Origin: a bacterium UBA7470
GTDB taxonomy: Bacteria > Pseudomonadota > Gammaproteobacteria > Burkholderiales > Burkholderiaceae_C
NCBI GenBank assembly: GCA_002479815.1
Contig: DLPA01000065.1
Location: 1-11,314 of the forward strand
DNA: 11,314 nt
Reading direction: 5' to 3'
Part shown: positions 1 to 6,462 of the stretch, piece by piece
Position numbering within the stretch: the first letter of the stretch is position 1
Layout of the letters: the number at the start of each line of letters is the position of its first letter
Made by a program: the position numbers and the translations under genes
Notes under the pieces: model-generated
What the model was told of the DNA's origin: nothing
The model's input: the letters and a program-made list of their open reading frames with translations, nothing else
Database searches by the model: none

Positions 1-334
1 TGGACCAACTGCTGTCGTTGAAACCGACCGTATTCCAAGCGGGATTGGCGGTCGGATTGGAGATGGTCCATTTCCAGGTGCCGTCTGAGCCAAACACCGT
101 GCCATCCTTCAACTTGATCTCTGCCTGCATGGAGGCAATACCACCCGCGTCATAGGCGGCCACAGCAAACACGTTGGTGCCGTTCACCGCAGAGGTCGGC
201 AAGGTGTACTTTCTCGGAGACCCCCAATCACCGCTTGACCCCAGCACGGTGCCATTCAGATAAGCTGTAAAGCCGTTGTCAGCCGTGAGTTGGATGTAAT
301 CCAAAGCCATGGCCGGTCGGCCAATGTGAATATC
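1..334 (-). other. Galactose-binding-like (jelly-roll) module of the TpsA, partial
   Basis: From residue about 2037 the protein stops being repetitive. It reads DIHIGRPAMALDYIQLTADN, then GFTAYLNGTVLGSSGDW, NGTNVFAVAAYDAGGIASM, AEIKLKDGT, DGTWKW, and GFNDSSW at the window edge. The order (DN-x-F-x-x-Y-x-N-G, then GDW, a GTNVxAVxAxD strand, and a DGTWKW/FDDSSW pair) matches the sugar-binding jelly-roll domains found beside glycoside hydrolases and in adhesins. The domain is cut by the window, so its C-terminal part and any anchor are not visible. The assignment rests on motif recall. Confidence 0.6.
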
Positions 335-3300
335 GTAAGGGCTCGATCCGGTTTGCAATCCTCTGGCCGATACATCCCCGAGCACATAGATGGCACCCGT
401 CTGGTTGACGGTGCCCAAGCCCAAAACACCGACATCCGAAAGCGCCGCATTGAGGGTGGTGGTGCCCGATCCGCTATTGAAGGTCACATTGGTGCCGTGA
501 CCGGTAACTGCGTTCAAAGCGTTGGTGCCGACGGTGATGGCGCCACTGTTTGTGGTCAGCGTCCGCGTCCCCGTGCCACCCAATGTGACATCACTGGCCA
601 GGCTGATGGCCCCTGATCCCGTCGTGATGTCTCCGGCTGTCCACATCAACGGCTTAGCAAAGGTAAAACCTGCATCCGTTGAAGCCGCTGCATTCAAGTC
701 ATGCGCCAAGGTGGTACCACCTGCAGCCGCAAAAATCACCGGATCCTTGAAAGTCACCACCCCTTGTGTTTCGATACCACCTGTCCCGGTGGTATGCCCC
801 AAAGTGATCGATGCCAACCCGTCACTTAAACGCCCCAGCTCTGCGGCATCCAGGTTCAGCCCGGTCTCCAGCGGTGTACTGCCACCCAAATACATCTGGC
901 GCGATAGCGTGGTCGGACGAAGCGTCAATGCACCTGTGCCCCCCAAGCTACTGCCCCAATCGATCTCATCGCCCGACAAAACACGGTCACCGCCGCCCAA
1001 TGTGACCGCCCCGGTGTAGCGCTGTGCGCCCAAGGTGGTGACGTTGGCCGACAAGTCACTGGTGGTCGAGACCGACAATGAAGCCGCAGAAATGATTGCA
1101 GCGTTCAAATCCAAAGCGCCTGTGATGGCCACGGCACCCAAGCCCTGACCCCCCCCGACGACACCGTCAAACTGGACTTCACTGGTCCCCACATTCAAGT
1201 TCAACGCCCTGTTTTGATAGGCCTCGCTGTTGACCGTGTTGCCAAAAGTGATCTGGCTGTTTGCCGTCGCCAAACTGCGATCGCCGCCGCTCAGCGTCAC
1301 AGCCCCCTGATAAGTTTGCACACCGCTGGTGTTGACGTTGGCAGCCAAATTGCTGGACCCCGTGACGGTCAAGCTGCCCAATGCGGTGGTTCCTCCGATA
1401 GAACCATGGATATCCGCGTTGCCACTGATCGTCAGGTCATGAGCGCCATTGACAGTCGAGTGGGTGTGGACTGTGTTGCCCGACAAGGTCGTGTTGGCCG
1501 CCAGGGTCACAGCGCCCAGATAAGTCTGCTCTGCGCTGGTGGCCACCTGGTTGGCCAACGTCGATGCTCCACTGACCGTCAAACTCGACGCACCCGCCGA
1601 GCGGGTGATGCTGCTGCCAGGCGCCATCGTCAGGCTGGCCACGGTTTGCGTGGTTTGCAAGTCCCAGACCGAGGTGCCGCCAAGCATCACATGGGTGTTG
1701 CTGTTGAGCGCACCGGTCAACTTCAAAGTGCCCGCAGACACCGTGGTCGTCCCAGTGTATGTGTTGTTGCCCGACAGGCTCAGCTGACCTGCGCCCAGCT
1801 TGATGAGTGAACCGCCTGTGCTGCTGAGGTTGGCGGCCAGATTGACATCGCGTCCGTTGGTATCCAAGCGCCAGGTCTGCGCGCCGGCGGTGCTGAAGCG
1901 GGTCGAATAATCTGTGGCATTGGCGGCAGAAAATTGCAGCGTACCGCCCCCAAAACCAATGGTGCCACTGCTACCCAACGCATTGGCTGAACCCAACGCG
2001 AGTGTTCCGGCATTGATCTGGGTTCCGCCCGAGTAACTGTTGACGCCACTCAAACTCAGTGCACCGTTACCGACCTTGATCAACCGACCTGCACCACTGA
2101 TGTTTCCACTCAGGGTCATGTACAAACCAGCATCAATGGTGGAGTCGGCGCTGAGGCTGATGGCACCGCTCCAACTTTCACCAAAGCCGTTCGTGCCGCG
2201 CAAAGTGCCGCCACCCAGCACGAGTGCGTTGGCCAGGTTGCTCCTGTCGGTCCACAACGTTGCACCTGAGCCCACTGTGATGGCACCGCTGCCAAACGCG
2301 GTTCGACTGCCGCTGGCAGCGCCACCGAAGAGTGTTCCTGCGGACACCGTGGTACCACCGCCGTAGGCATTGTTGCCGTAGAGATTGAGTTGACCCGCGC
2401 CCGTTTTGGTCCAACCGCCAGTGCCGCTGATGGCGCCGGTCATCGTCATGCCATACCCCACGTTCACCGTGGATGCTGCCAGCAGCGTGACATTGCCACC
2501 CCAGGTTTCACCCGAGCTGTTGGTGCCTTGCAAGGTGCCGCCAGACAGCACCAGATCGTTGACCAGGGTGCTTCGGTCGGTGCGCAAAATGGCGCCAGAA
2601 CCCACCGTGATGGCACCGCTGCCAAAAGCTGTTCGGGCACCACTGCTGGGTCCCCCAAAGAGGGTACCGCCGGACACAGTGGTACCACCACTGTAGGTGT
2701 TGGCCGCCCCCAATTTGACAGTACCTCCAGTGGCATTGATCGACAAAGCGCCTGTGCCACTGATGAGACCGGCCAACGTGAGATCGGCTGGGTTGAGGGT
2801 CAGTGTGCCCCCACTGGTGAACGTGTGAACGGTGTACCCTTCGGCCGTACCGGCTCCAATGGTCACAGTGCCACCCGTTCCGGAAGCCGCGCCCTTGTAG
2901 CGCGCCACCACAACACCTGCAGCCCCTGTGCCAGCGGGAGATCCCTGCGGCTCTGCACCACCACCGCCCGAACCTGTGTTGGCCACAGCGTTCTGACCGG
3001 GTTGGCGATCACCTGTGGCACCGGCGCCACCCACCCCAGACCCACCAGCCCCGCCTGGTGTGCCAGCCGTTGGTGTATTGGCACCACCACCGCCGCCGCC
3101 GGCGTAATACTTGACTTCGCCCGTGATGTCTGAGGCCTTGCCCAAACCACCATCACCACCACGACCGAAACCATCGTCGGCAACCGTGGCCTGGCCACCG
3201 GCACCGCCAGCACCACCGCCACCACCGCCCGCGCCGTACGAGGGGCGATTGGAGATGCCACCGCTGAATCCCTGCCCCGCCATGCCCGTGGCCGGCGTGG

Positions 3301-6300
3301 CCGATGCCGCGTCATAACCCCCACCACCGCCAGATGCACCACTTTTGCCTGAGCCCCCGCCGCCACCGCCCCCACCGCCGCCTGCGGCGGTTTGACCGAA
3401 CGCGACAGAGGCTGCGCCGTTGCTGCCAGCCGATGTGCCGCCAGCGCCCACGGTGATGGCGTAACTGACGTCTGTCAAAGCCGTGGTACCGGTCAGAAAG
3501 CCACCGGCCCCGCCACCCCCACTGGCACCAGCGCCACCACCGCCAACGATCAGATACTCCACATCCCGATCAAACGCCAAGGCTGCCGCACCGTTGAGCA
3601 CAACGGCGTTGTCCAACTGCGTGACCGCGCGTCCAATTTTCAAGGCAGCCGTACCGATGGTCAAAGCCCCCGTGCCCAAGGCGGTATTGGTGTAAAGGCC
3701 CAAGGTACCCGCGTTCAGCATCGTGCCGCCTGTGTACGTGTTGGTCCCCAGCAGAGACAACGCCCCCGCACCGCCCTTGACGAGTGACAGTGGGGAGGCC
3801 CCGTCACTGATGACACCTTGAACAACGCCGGCGCCATCATGCTGCAAGGTGACTGCACCTGTTCCTTGAATGGTCTTGGCACTCAATGTGCCAGCTGACT
3901 GCAGTGTCAAGGCCGCTGTGGCGTTGAGGCCGGCCTTGAAATTGAGCGCGGCCGTCGAAGTGTTCACAGATGCGGCTTGTGACAAACCAATCTCGCTGAT
4001 TTGCACCATGGTCGGCAGACGCACGGTATCAAACACCAAACGGTAGTAGCGGTACGGCGTGTTGTTGTCAAAGACCAAAGATGTATCTGTATAAGCCGCC
4101 ATGCGCGCATCTGGCGGAGCCAAAACACCACTGCCCAGCTTGACGGCGTTAGGCAACCCTCCCAGGTTGCTGCCACTCAAGGCTGTGAATGCGGTATTTG
4201 AGCCATACAGCGTGTAACTGGTGGGATCGCGGTCGCGGCAGCATTCATCGGGGCCGGAAGTCAGGTGAACCCGACTGACCACACGTGCCGTCCCCAAATC
4301 CATCAACACGTCAGAGCCAGCACCCTTGAAATTGAGGTATTTGCTCGAAAGGTTGCCATCAAACGCAAACTGTGCGGCCTCGTTGCCAGGAGAGGAGCCG
4401 TCAGAAATGGCAAAGCTGCTGACAGGCAAGCCCGTGGTCCAATTGGCCGACGCAGGCACCACCACACCCAAAGCCTGCAGCTTGACCGCTGCAGTGGTCA
4501 CCACGTCATCGTTGTACGACTGGGTGCCGGTGGTTGTGATATCAGCACCCAGCAACGTCCGACCACCGACATCGGTGGTGACACTGCTCAAAGGCGTATT
4601 GGCACCAACAGGCGCGTTGAAAGCCACATCGCCCTGACTTTTGACCTGCAGCACATGAGGACCATCTACCGCGCCTGAAAAACTCAGCATGCCCGAGTTC
4701 GTGGTGCCCACAGTGGTGTCGGACCTCAGCGTCACCGCACCACCGGCTGTGGCGCCAAGGGTGCTGCTGTTGATCAAGGCCCCTGCGCCAGCCACGCCCT
4801 GTCCGTTCAAACTGAGCGGGTTGGCCAGATTTTGACCCGCCAAATCCAATGTTGCGCCGTTAGCCACCGTCACGCCTGCGACGCCCAAAGGCCCCTGGGT
4901 GCTCGTCCCGCTCGACGATGCCCCCACCTGCAAGGTGCCAGCTGCCACCGTGGTGCCGCCCGAGTACGTACTGGCCCCAGACAGTGACAAAGTCCCCACA
5001 CCCGTTTTGGTCAGACTGGCTCCTGTGCCACTGATGACGCCCGCATAGATGCTGTTGCCACCTTGGTTGATGGTCACACTTTGCTGGCTGCCATCCAAAC
5101 GGATCGCGCCCGTGCCGCTCAAGCCGACAGCGGCATTGACGATCAAGTGACCGCTGCCAGCGCCTATGTCAGCGTTCAGGTTGACACCGCCTTGCGCATC
5201 GAGCGTGAGCGTGGTGGGCGCACTCCAACTCACGGCCTCTTGTACGTTGACATTGCCCGCCGTGCCGCTGTTGCCACCCGTGTTCAAAATGGTGATGTTG
5301 CCGCTGTCGAGCTGACTCCCCAGAAGCGCCCCTGAAATATTGCCATCTGCAGCGATGTTGAAATCCACGGGATCGATCAACCAGGTGCCGTGCTGCCCCT
5401 CGGCGGCAAGACTGGTGACACGGGCCTGAGGGCCAACGACCACCCGGGCCGCAGAGGTCTCGATGAATCCACCGGACCCACCTTCGGGTGCCGAGGCGTC
5501 GAGCTGGCCCGTCAAGTGCACCGCCCCTTGGTCCATATCACCGAGCAAAACAATGCGGCCATCACGCTCTTGCAAGGTGCGCGCGCGCACAACCCCTTCG
5601 TTGTTGACCACGCCTGAGAGCAGTGCATCGGCTCCCTTGGCCGTGAGCAAAACACTGCCGCCATCGGCCTGAATGAATCCTTTGTTTTCAACCAGGGCCT
5701 CCACAGCCCCTTGGTCAACACTGACCTTCAGCAGACCTGATTTCGCCACGTTGAAACTGACTTTTTGCCCTGCAGCAAGCACCACCTGCCCGCGATCAGA
5801 TTGCAAATGGCCCGTGTTGCTCACGCGCGGCGCCAACAGCGCGATCAATCCACCGTCGGTTTGCACATGCCCGTGGTTGATGACAGCACCCGCATTGGCA
5901 TGGCCAGCGAAACGCCACCGATCGGCCAGGAAATCATCAGAAGCCAAATCAAGCGAACTGGCGACCAGCCCAGCCACGTTGACCTGAGCGCCTCGTCCGA
6001 AAACGATGCCCGAAGGGTTGACCAAGAACACTTGGCCATTGGCCGAAAGTCGACCTTCAATCTGGCTGGCCACACCGCTTTGAACACGATTGAGCGCCAC
6101 ACTGGTGTTGTTGGGCTGCAAGAAGCTCACACTGGCGTCACGACCAATGTCAAAGCTGCTCCAGTTCAAGACAGCTTTGTCACTGCTTTGCCGAACCAAC
6201 AGGGATTGGACCGCCCGCTCGATGGTCGCCGCCCCACTGCTCAACTGCACCTGACCAGGCAACTGTGTGGGCGCCAAGCTTTGTGCTTGTACGGCACATG

Positions 6301-6442
6301 CGATGGCACCCGCCAACAACGCACCGGCCATGCCGCGTGCCAGACGACGACCACGGCTCTTGCCACGACCAGCAGCCGTTTCAGGCACAACCACAACGGA
6401 TGCGCTCAGTTCGCTCCAAACCAGTCGGTAAGCGTGGTTCAT
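1..6442 (-). CDS. TpsA-family (filamentous haemagglutinin-like) secreted mosaic adhesin, 3' partial
   Basis: Large exoprotein of a two-partner secretion system, exported through the outer membrane by its TpsB and probably displayed as a beta-helical adhesin. The frame is open for 2147 codons to the window edge with no stop. The start ATG gives MNHAYRLVWSELSASVVVV, an ESPR (extended signal peptide region), followed by a basic and hydrophobic stretch with a likely cut after VQA (residue 53). The TPS domain shows NWSSFDIG (93-100), SVALNRV (114-120), NPSGIVFG (142-149) and GTWLIDPVDFNIA (352-364), all typical of haemagglutination-activity domains. After it come PATR-like repeats (conserved Tyr at 493, 903, 1250, 1360, 1470, 1562), a discoidin-like module (667-821), a glycine-rich module (960-1185), FHA-like repeats (about 1630-1820) and a sugar-binding-like fold (from 2037). 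The start lies 19 bases after the tpsB stop with no clear Shine-Dalgarno, suggesting translational coupling. Ligand unknown. Confidence 0.93.
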   Translation of the reverse strand, partial: MNHAYRLVWSELSASVVVVPETAAGRGKSRGRRLARGMAGALLAGAIACAVQAQSLAPTQLPGQVQLSSGAATIERAVQSLLVRQSSDKAVLNWSSFDIGRDASVSFLQPNNTSVALNRVQSGVASQIEGRLSANGQVFLVNPSGIVFGRGAQVNVAGLVASSLDLASDDFLADRWRFAGHANAGAVINHGHVQTDGGLIALLAPRVSNTGHLQSDRGQVVLAAGQKVSFNVAKSGLLKVSVDQGAVEALVENKGFIQADGGSVLLTAKGADALLSGVVNNEGVVRARTLQERDGRIVLLGDMDQGAVHLTGQLDASAPEGGSGGFIETSAARVVVGPQARVTSLAAEGQHGTWLIDPVDFNIAADGNISGALLGSQLDSGNITILNTGGNSGTAGNVNVQEAVSWSAPTTLTLDAQGGVNLNADIGAGSGHLIVNAAVGLSGTGAIRLDGSQQSVTINQGGNSIYAGVISGTGASLTKTGVGTLSLSGASTYSGGTTVAAGTLQVGASSSGTSTQGPLGVAGVTVANGATLDLAGQNLANPLSLNGQGVAGAGALINSSTLGATAGGAVTLRSDTTVGTTNSGMLSFSGAVDGPHVLQVKSQGDVAFNAPVGANTPLSSVTTDVGGRTLLGADITTTGTQSYNDDVVTTAAVKLQALGVVVPASANWTTGLPVSSFAISDGSSPGNEAAQFAFDGNLSSKYLNFKGAGSDVLMDLGTARVVSRVHLTSGPDECCRDRDPTSYTLYGSNTAFTALSGSNLGGLPNAVKLGSGVLAPPDARMAAYTDTSLVFDNNTPYRYYRLVFDTVRLPTMVQISEIGLSQAASVNTSTAALNFKAGLNATAALTLQSAGTLSAKTIQGTGAVTLQHDGAGVVQGVISDGASPLSLVKGGAGALSLLGTNTYTGGTMLNAGTLGLYTNTALGTGALTIGTAALKIGRAVTQLDNAVVLNGAAALAFDRDVEYLIVGGGGAGASGGGGAGGFLTGTTALTDVSYAITVGAGGTSAGSNGAASVAFGQTAAGGGGGGGGGGSGKSGASGGGGGYDAASATPATGMAGQGFSGGISNRPSYGAGGGGGGAGGAGGQATVADDGFGRGGDGGLGKASDITGEVKYYAGGGGGGANTPTAGTPGGAGGSGVGGAGATGDRQPGQNAVANTGSGGGGAEPQGSPAGTGAAGVVVARYKGAASGTGGTVTIGAGTAEGYTVHTFTSGGTLTLNPADLTLAGLISGTGALSINATGGTVKLGAANTYSGGTTVSGGTLFGGPSSGARTAFGSGAITVGSGAILRTDRSTLVNDLVLSGGTLQGTNSSGETWGGNVTLLAASTVNVGYGMTMTGAISGTGGWTKTGAGQLNLYGNNAYGGGTTVSAGTLFGGAASGSRTAFGSGAITVGSGATLWTDRSNLANALVLGGGTLRGTNGFGESWSGAISLSADSTIDAGLYMTLSGNISGAGRLIKVGNGALSLSGVNSYSGGTQINAGTLALGSANALGSSGTIGFGGGTLQFSAANATDYSTRFSTAGAQTWRLDTNGRDVNLAANLSSTGGSLIKLGAGQLSLSGNNTYTGTTTVSAGTLKLTGALNSNTHVMLGGTSVWDLQTTQTVASLTMAPGSSITRSAGASSLTVSGASTLANQVATSAEQTYLGAVTLAANTTLSGNTVHTHSTVNGAHDLTISGNADIHGSIGGTTALGSLTVTGSSNLAANVNTSGVQTYQGAVTLSGGDRSLATANSQITFGNTVNSEAYQNRALNLNVGTSEVQFDGVVGGGQGLGAVAITGALDLNAAIISAASLSVSTTSDLSANVTTLGAQRYTGAVTLGGGDRVLSGDEIDWGSSLGGTGALTLRPTTLSRQMYLGGSTPLETGLNLDAAELGRLSDGLASITLGHTTGTGGIETQGVVTFKDPVIFAAAGGTTLAHDLNAAASTDAGFTFAKPLMWTAGDITTGSGAISLASDVTLGGTGTRTLTTNSGAITVGTNALNAVTGHGTNVTFNSGSGTTTLNAALSDVGVLGLGTVNQTGAIYVLGDVSARGLQTGSSPYDIHIGRPAMALDYIQLTADNGFTAYLNGTVLGSSGDWGSPRKYTLPTSAVNGTNVFAVAAYDAGGIASMQAEIKLKDGTVFGSDGTWKWTISNPTANPAWNTVGFNDSSWS
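1000..1545 (-). repeat. FHA-style QTYxGAVTL repeats in tpsA
   Basis: Three copies of a short motif occur: EQTYLGAVTL (Tyr 1641), VQTYQGAVTL (Tyr 1711) and AQRYTGAVTL (Tyr 1809). Each is preceded by a strand of the type S-L/N-A-N-V-T/N and followed by a Gly/Asp turn (SGGDRSL, GGGDRVL). A degenerate fourth copy, TQSYNDDVVT, lies earlier at Tyr 643. Such repeats are common in haemagglutinin-like exoproteins of Burkholderiales and are expected to build a beta-helix. The spacings (70 and 98 residues) are uneven, so these are homologous strands rather than clean tandem units. Confidence 0.6.
2036..2695 (-). repeat. Two adjacent 330-bp direct repeats in tpsA (110-residue units)
   Basis: Unit 1 is 2366-2695 (residues 1250-1359) and unit 2 is 2036-2365 (residues 1360-1469). 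Both begin at the Tyr of a PATR motif (YSGGTTVSGGTLFGG and YGGGTTVSAGTLFGG). They continue with near-matching RTAFGSGAITVGSGA, then TDRS, GGTLxGTN, GExWxG, and a second PATR half ending LxLxGxN. A third PATR Tyr follows at exactly the same 330-bp step (2033-2035), after which the repeat diverges. At DNA level tgatggcaccgctgccaaa is identical in both copies, 330 bases apart. The units have diverged, so the duplication is not very recent. Confidence 0.85.
2890..3565 (-). other. Glycine-rich module inside the TpsA
   Basis: Residues about 960-1185 start DVEYLIVGGGGAGASGGGG, contain YAITVGAGGTSAGSNGA and several runs of 5-10 glycines, and end GVVVARYKG. That beginning and ending are typical of the glycine-rich domains found in bacterial surface proteins and phage tail-tip proteins, where glycine-rich loops may form polyproline-II-type bundles. 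It lies between two PATR repeats. The GC-rich GGN-repeat DNA is prone to slippage, although the frame is intact here. The segment just after it (GYTVHTFTSGGTLTL, about residues 1197-1212) resembles the piece that usually precedes such a module. Confidence 0.7.
3980..4444 (-). other. F5/8 type C (discoidin)-like module inside the TpsA
   Basis: Residues about 667-821 interrupt the repetitive shaft with non-repetitive, aromatic-rich sequence. Visible elements are AAQFAFDGNLSSKYLNF, a DLGTARVVSRVHLTS strand, DPTSYTLYGSN, and a closing YRYYRLVFDTVR followed by MVQISEIGLS. This order (a Glu/Asp-Gly loop, a beta strand after DLG, SYxLYGSN, YRLxF, QIxEI) is that of F5/8 type C and CBM32-type jelly-roll domains, which bind sugars or phospholipids. 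The fold assignment rests on motif recall. The ligand cannot be read from the sequence. Two adjacent cysteines (734, 735) sit in the loop before DPTSY. Confidence 0.65.
4910..5070 (-). repeat. PATR-like autotransporter-associated beta-strand repeat, first copy
   Basis: Residues about 458-511 of the TpsA read GVISGTGASLTKTGVGTLSL, then STYSGGTTVAAGTLQVG. This is the canonical autotransporter-associated beta-strand repeat, which forms turns of a right-handed beta-helix. Five further copies follow in the protein, with the conserved Tyr at residues 903 (codon 3734-3736), 1250 (2693-2695), 1360 (2363-2365), 1470 (2033-2035) and 1562 (1757-1759). The spacing is irregular except for three consecutive copies that are exactly 110 residues apart. 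Confidence 0.8.
5365..6442 (-). other. ESPR, signal peptide and TPS secretion domain of the TpsA
   Basis: This is the targeting part of the exoprotein. Residues 1-24 (MNHAYRLVW followed by a Val-rich stretch) match the ESPR that precedes the signal peptide in many type V proteins. Residues 25-53 have an Arg/Lys-rich n-region, the hydrophobic run GALLAGAIACA and a VQA cleavage site. Residues about 58-360 carry the conserved haemagglutination-activity signature (NWSSFDIG, then LNRVQSG, then LVNPSGIVFGRGA), which in characterised TpsA proteins is recognised by the POTRA domains of the partner TpsB. The Asn of the usual NPNGI is Ser here (NPSGI). The WLIDPVDFNI motif ends the module before the repeat shaft. 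Confidence 0.85.
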
Positions 6443-6448
6443 GAGGGC

Positions 6449-6462
6449 AGCGTCAACACGCT
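6449..6462 (-). promoter_or_regulatory. Small hairpin in the tpsB-tpsA gap
   Basis: In the mRNA the sequence AGCGT-GTTG-ACGCT folds as a perfect 5-bp stem with a 4-base loop. It starts at the last base of the tpsB stop codon and ends 6 bases before the tpsA ATG. It occupies the place where a ribosome binding site would be expected, and I see no purine-rich site there. This fits initiation on tpsA by ribosomes finishing tpsB, but a 5-bp stem can arise by chance. Confidence 0.3.

Noticed and set aside
1000..2800. Regularly spaced repeats that might be a CRISPR array
   Set aside because: The repeats are imperfect, have different spacings, keep the tpsA frame and encode beta-strand motifs. There are no uniform spacers.
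2390..3133. A 247-codon plus-strand frame, Thr/Gly/Arg-rich
   Set aside because: It is the antisense of the repeat and glycine-rich part of tpsA, where the GGN-rich codons remove stops from other frames.
2863..3375. A 170-codon minus-strand frame rich in Val and Ala overlapping tpsA
   Set aside because: It is an alternate reading frame of the glycine-rich module. The tpsA frame is continuous through it and has domain motifs on both sides, so there is no frameshift to explain.
3200..3400. Dense GGN/CCN repeats that look like a microsatellite or a PE-PGRS-type gene
   Set aside because: They encode the glycine-rich module in frame. The codons are mixed (GGC, GGT, GGG), and the flanking EYLIVGGG and VVVARYKG fix the identity.
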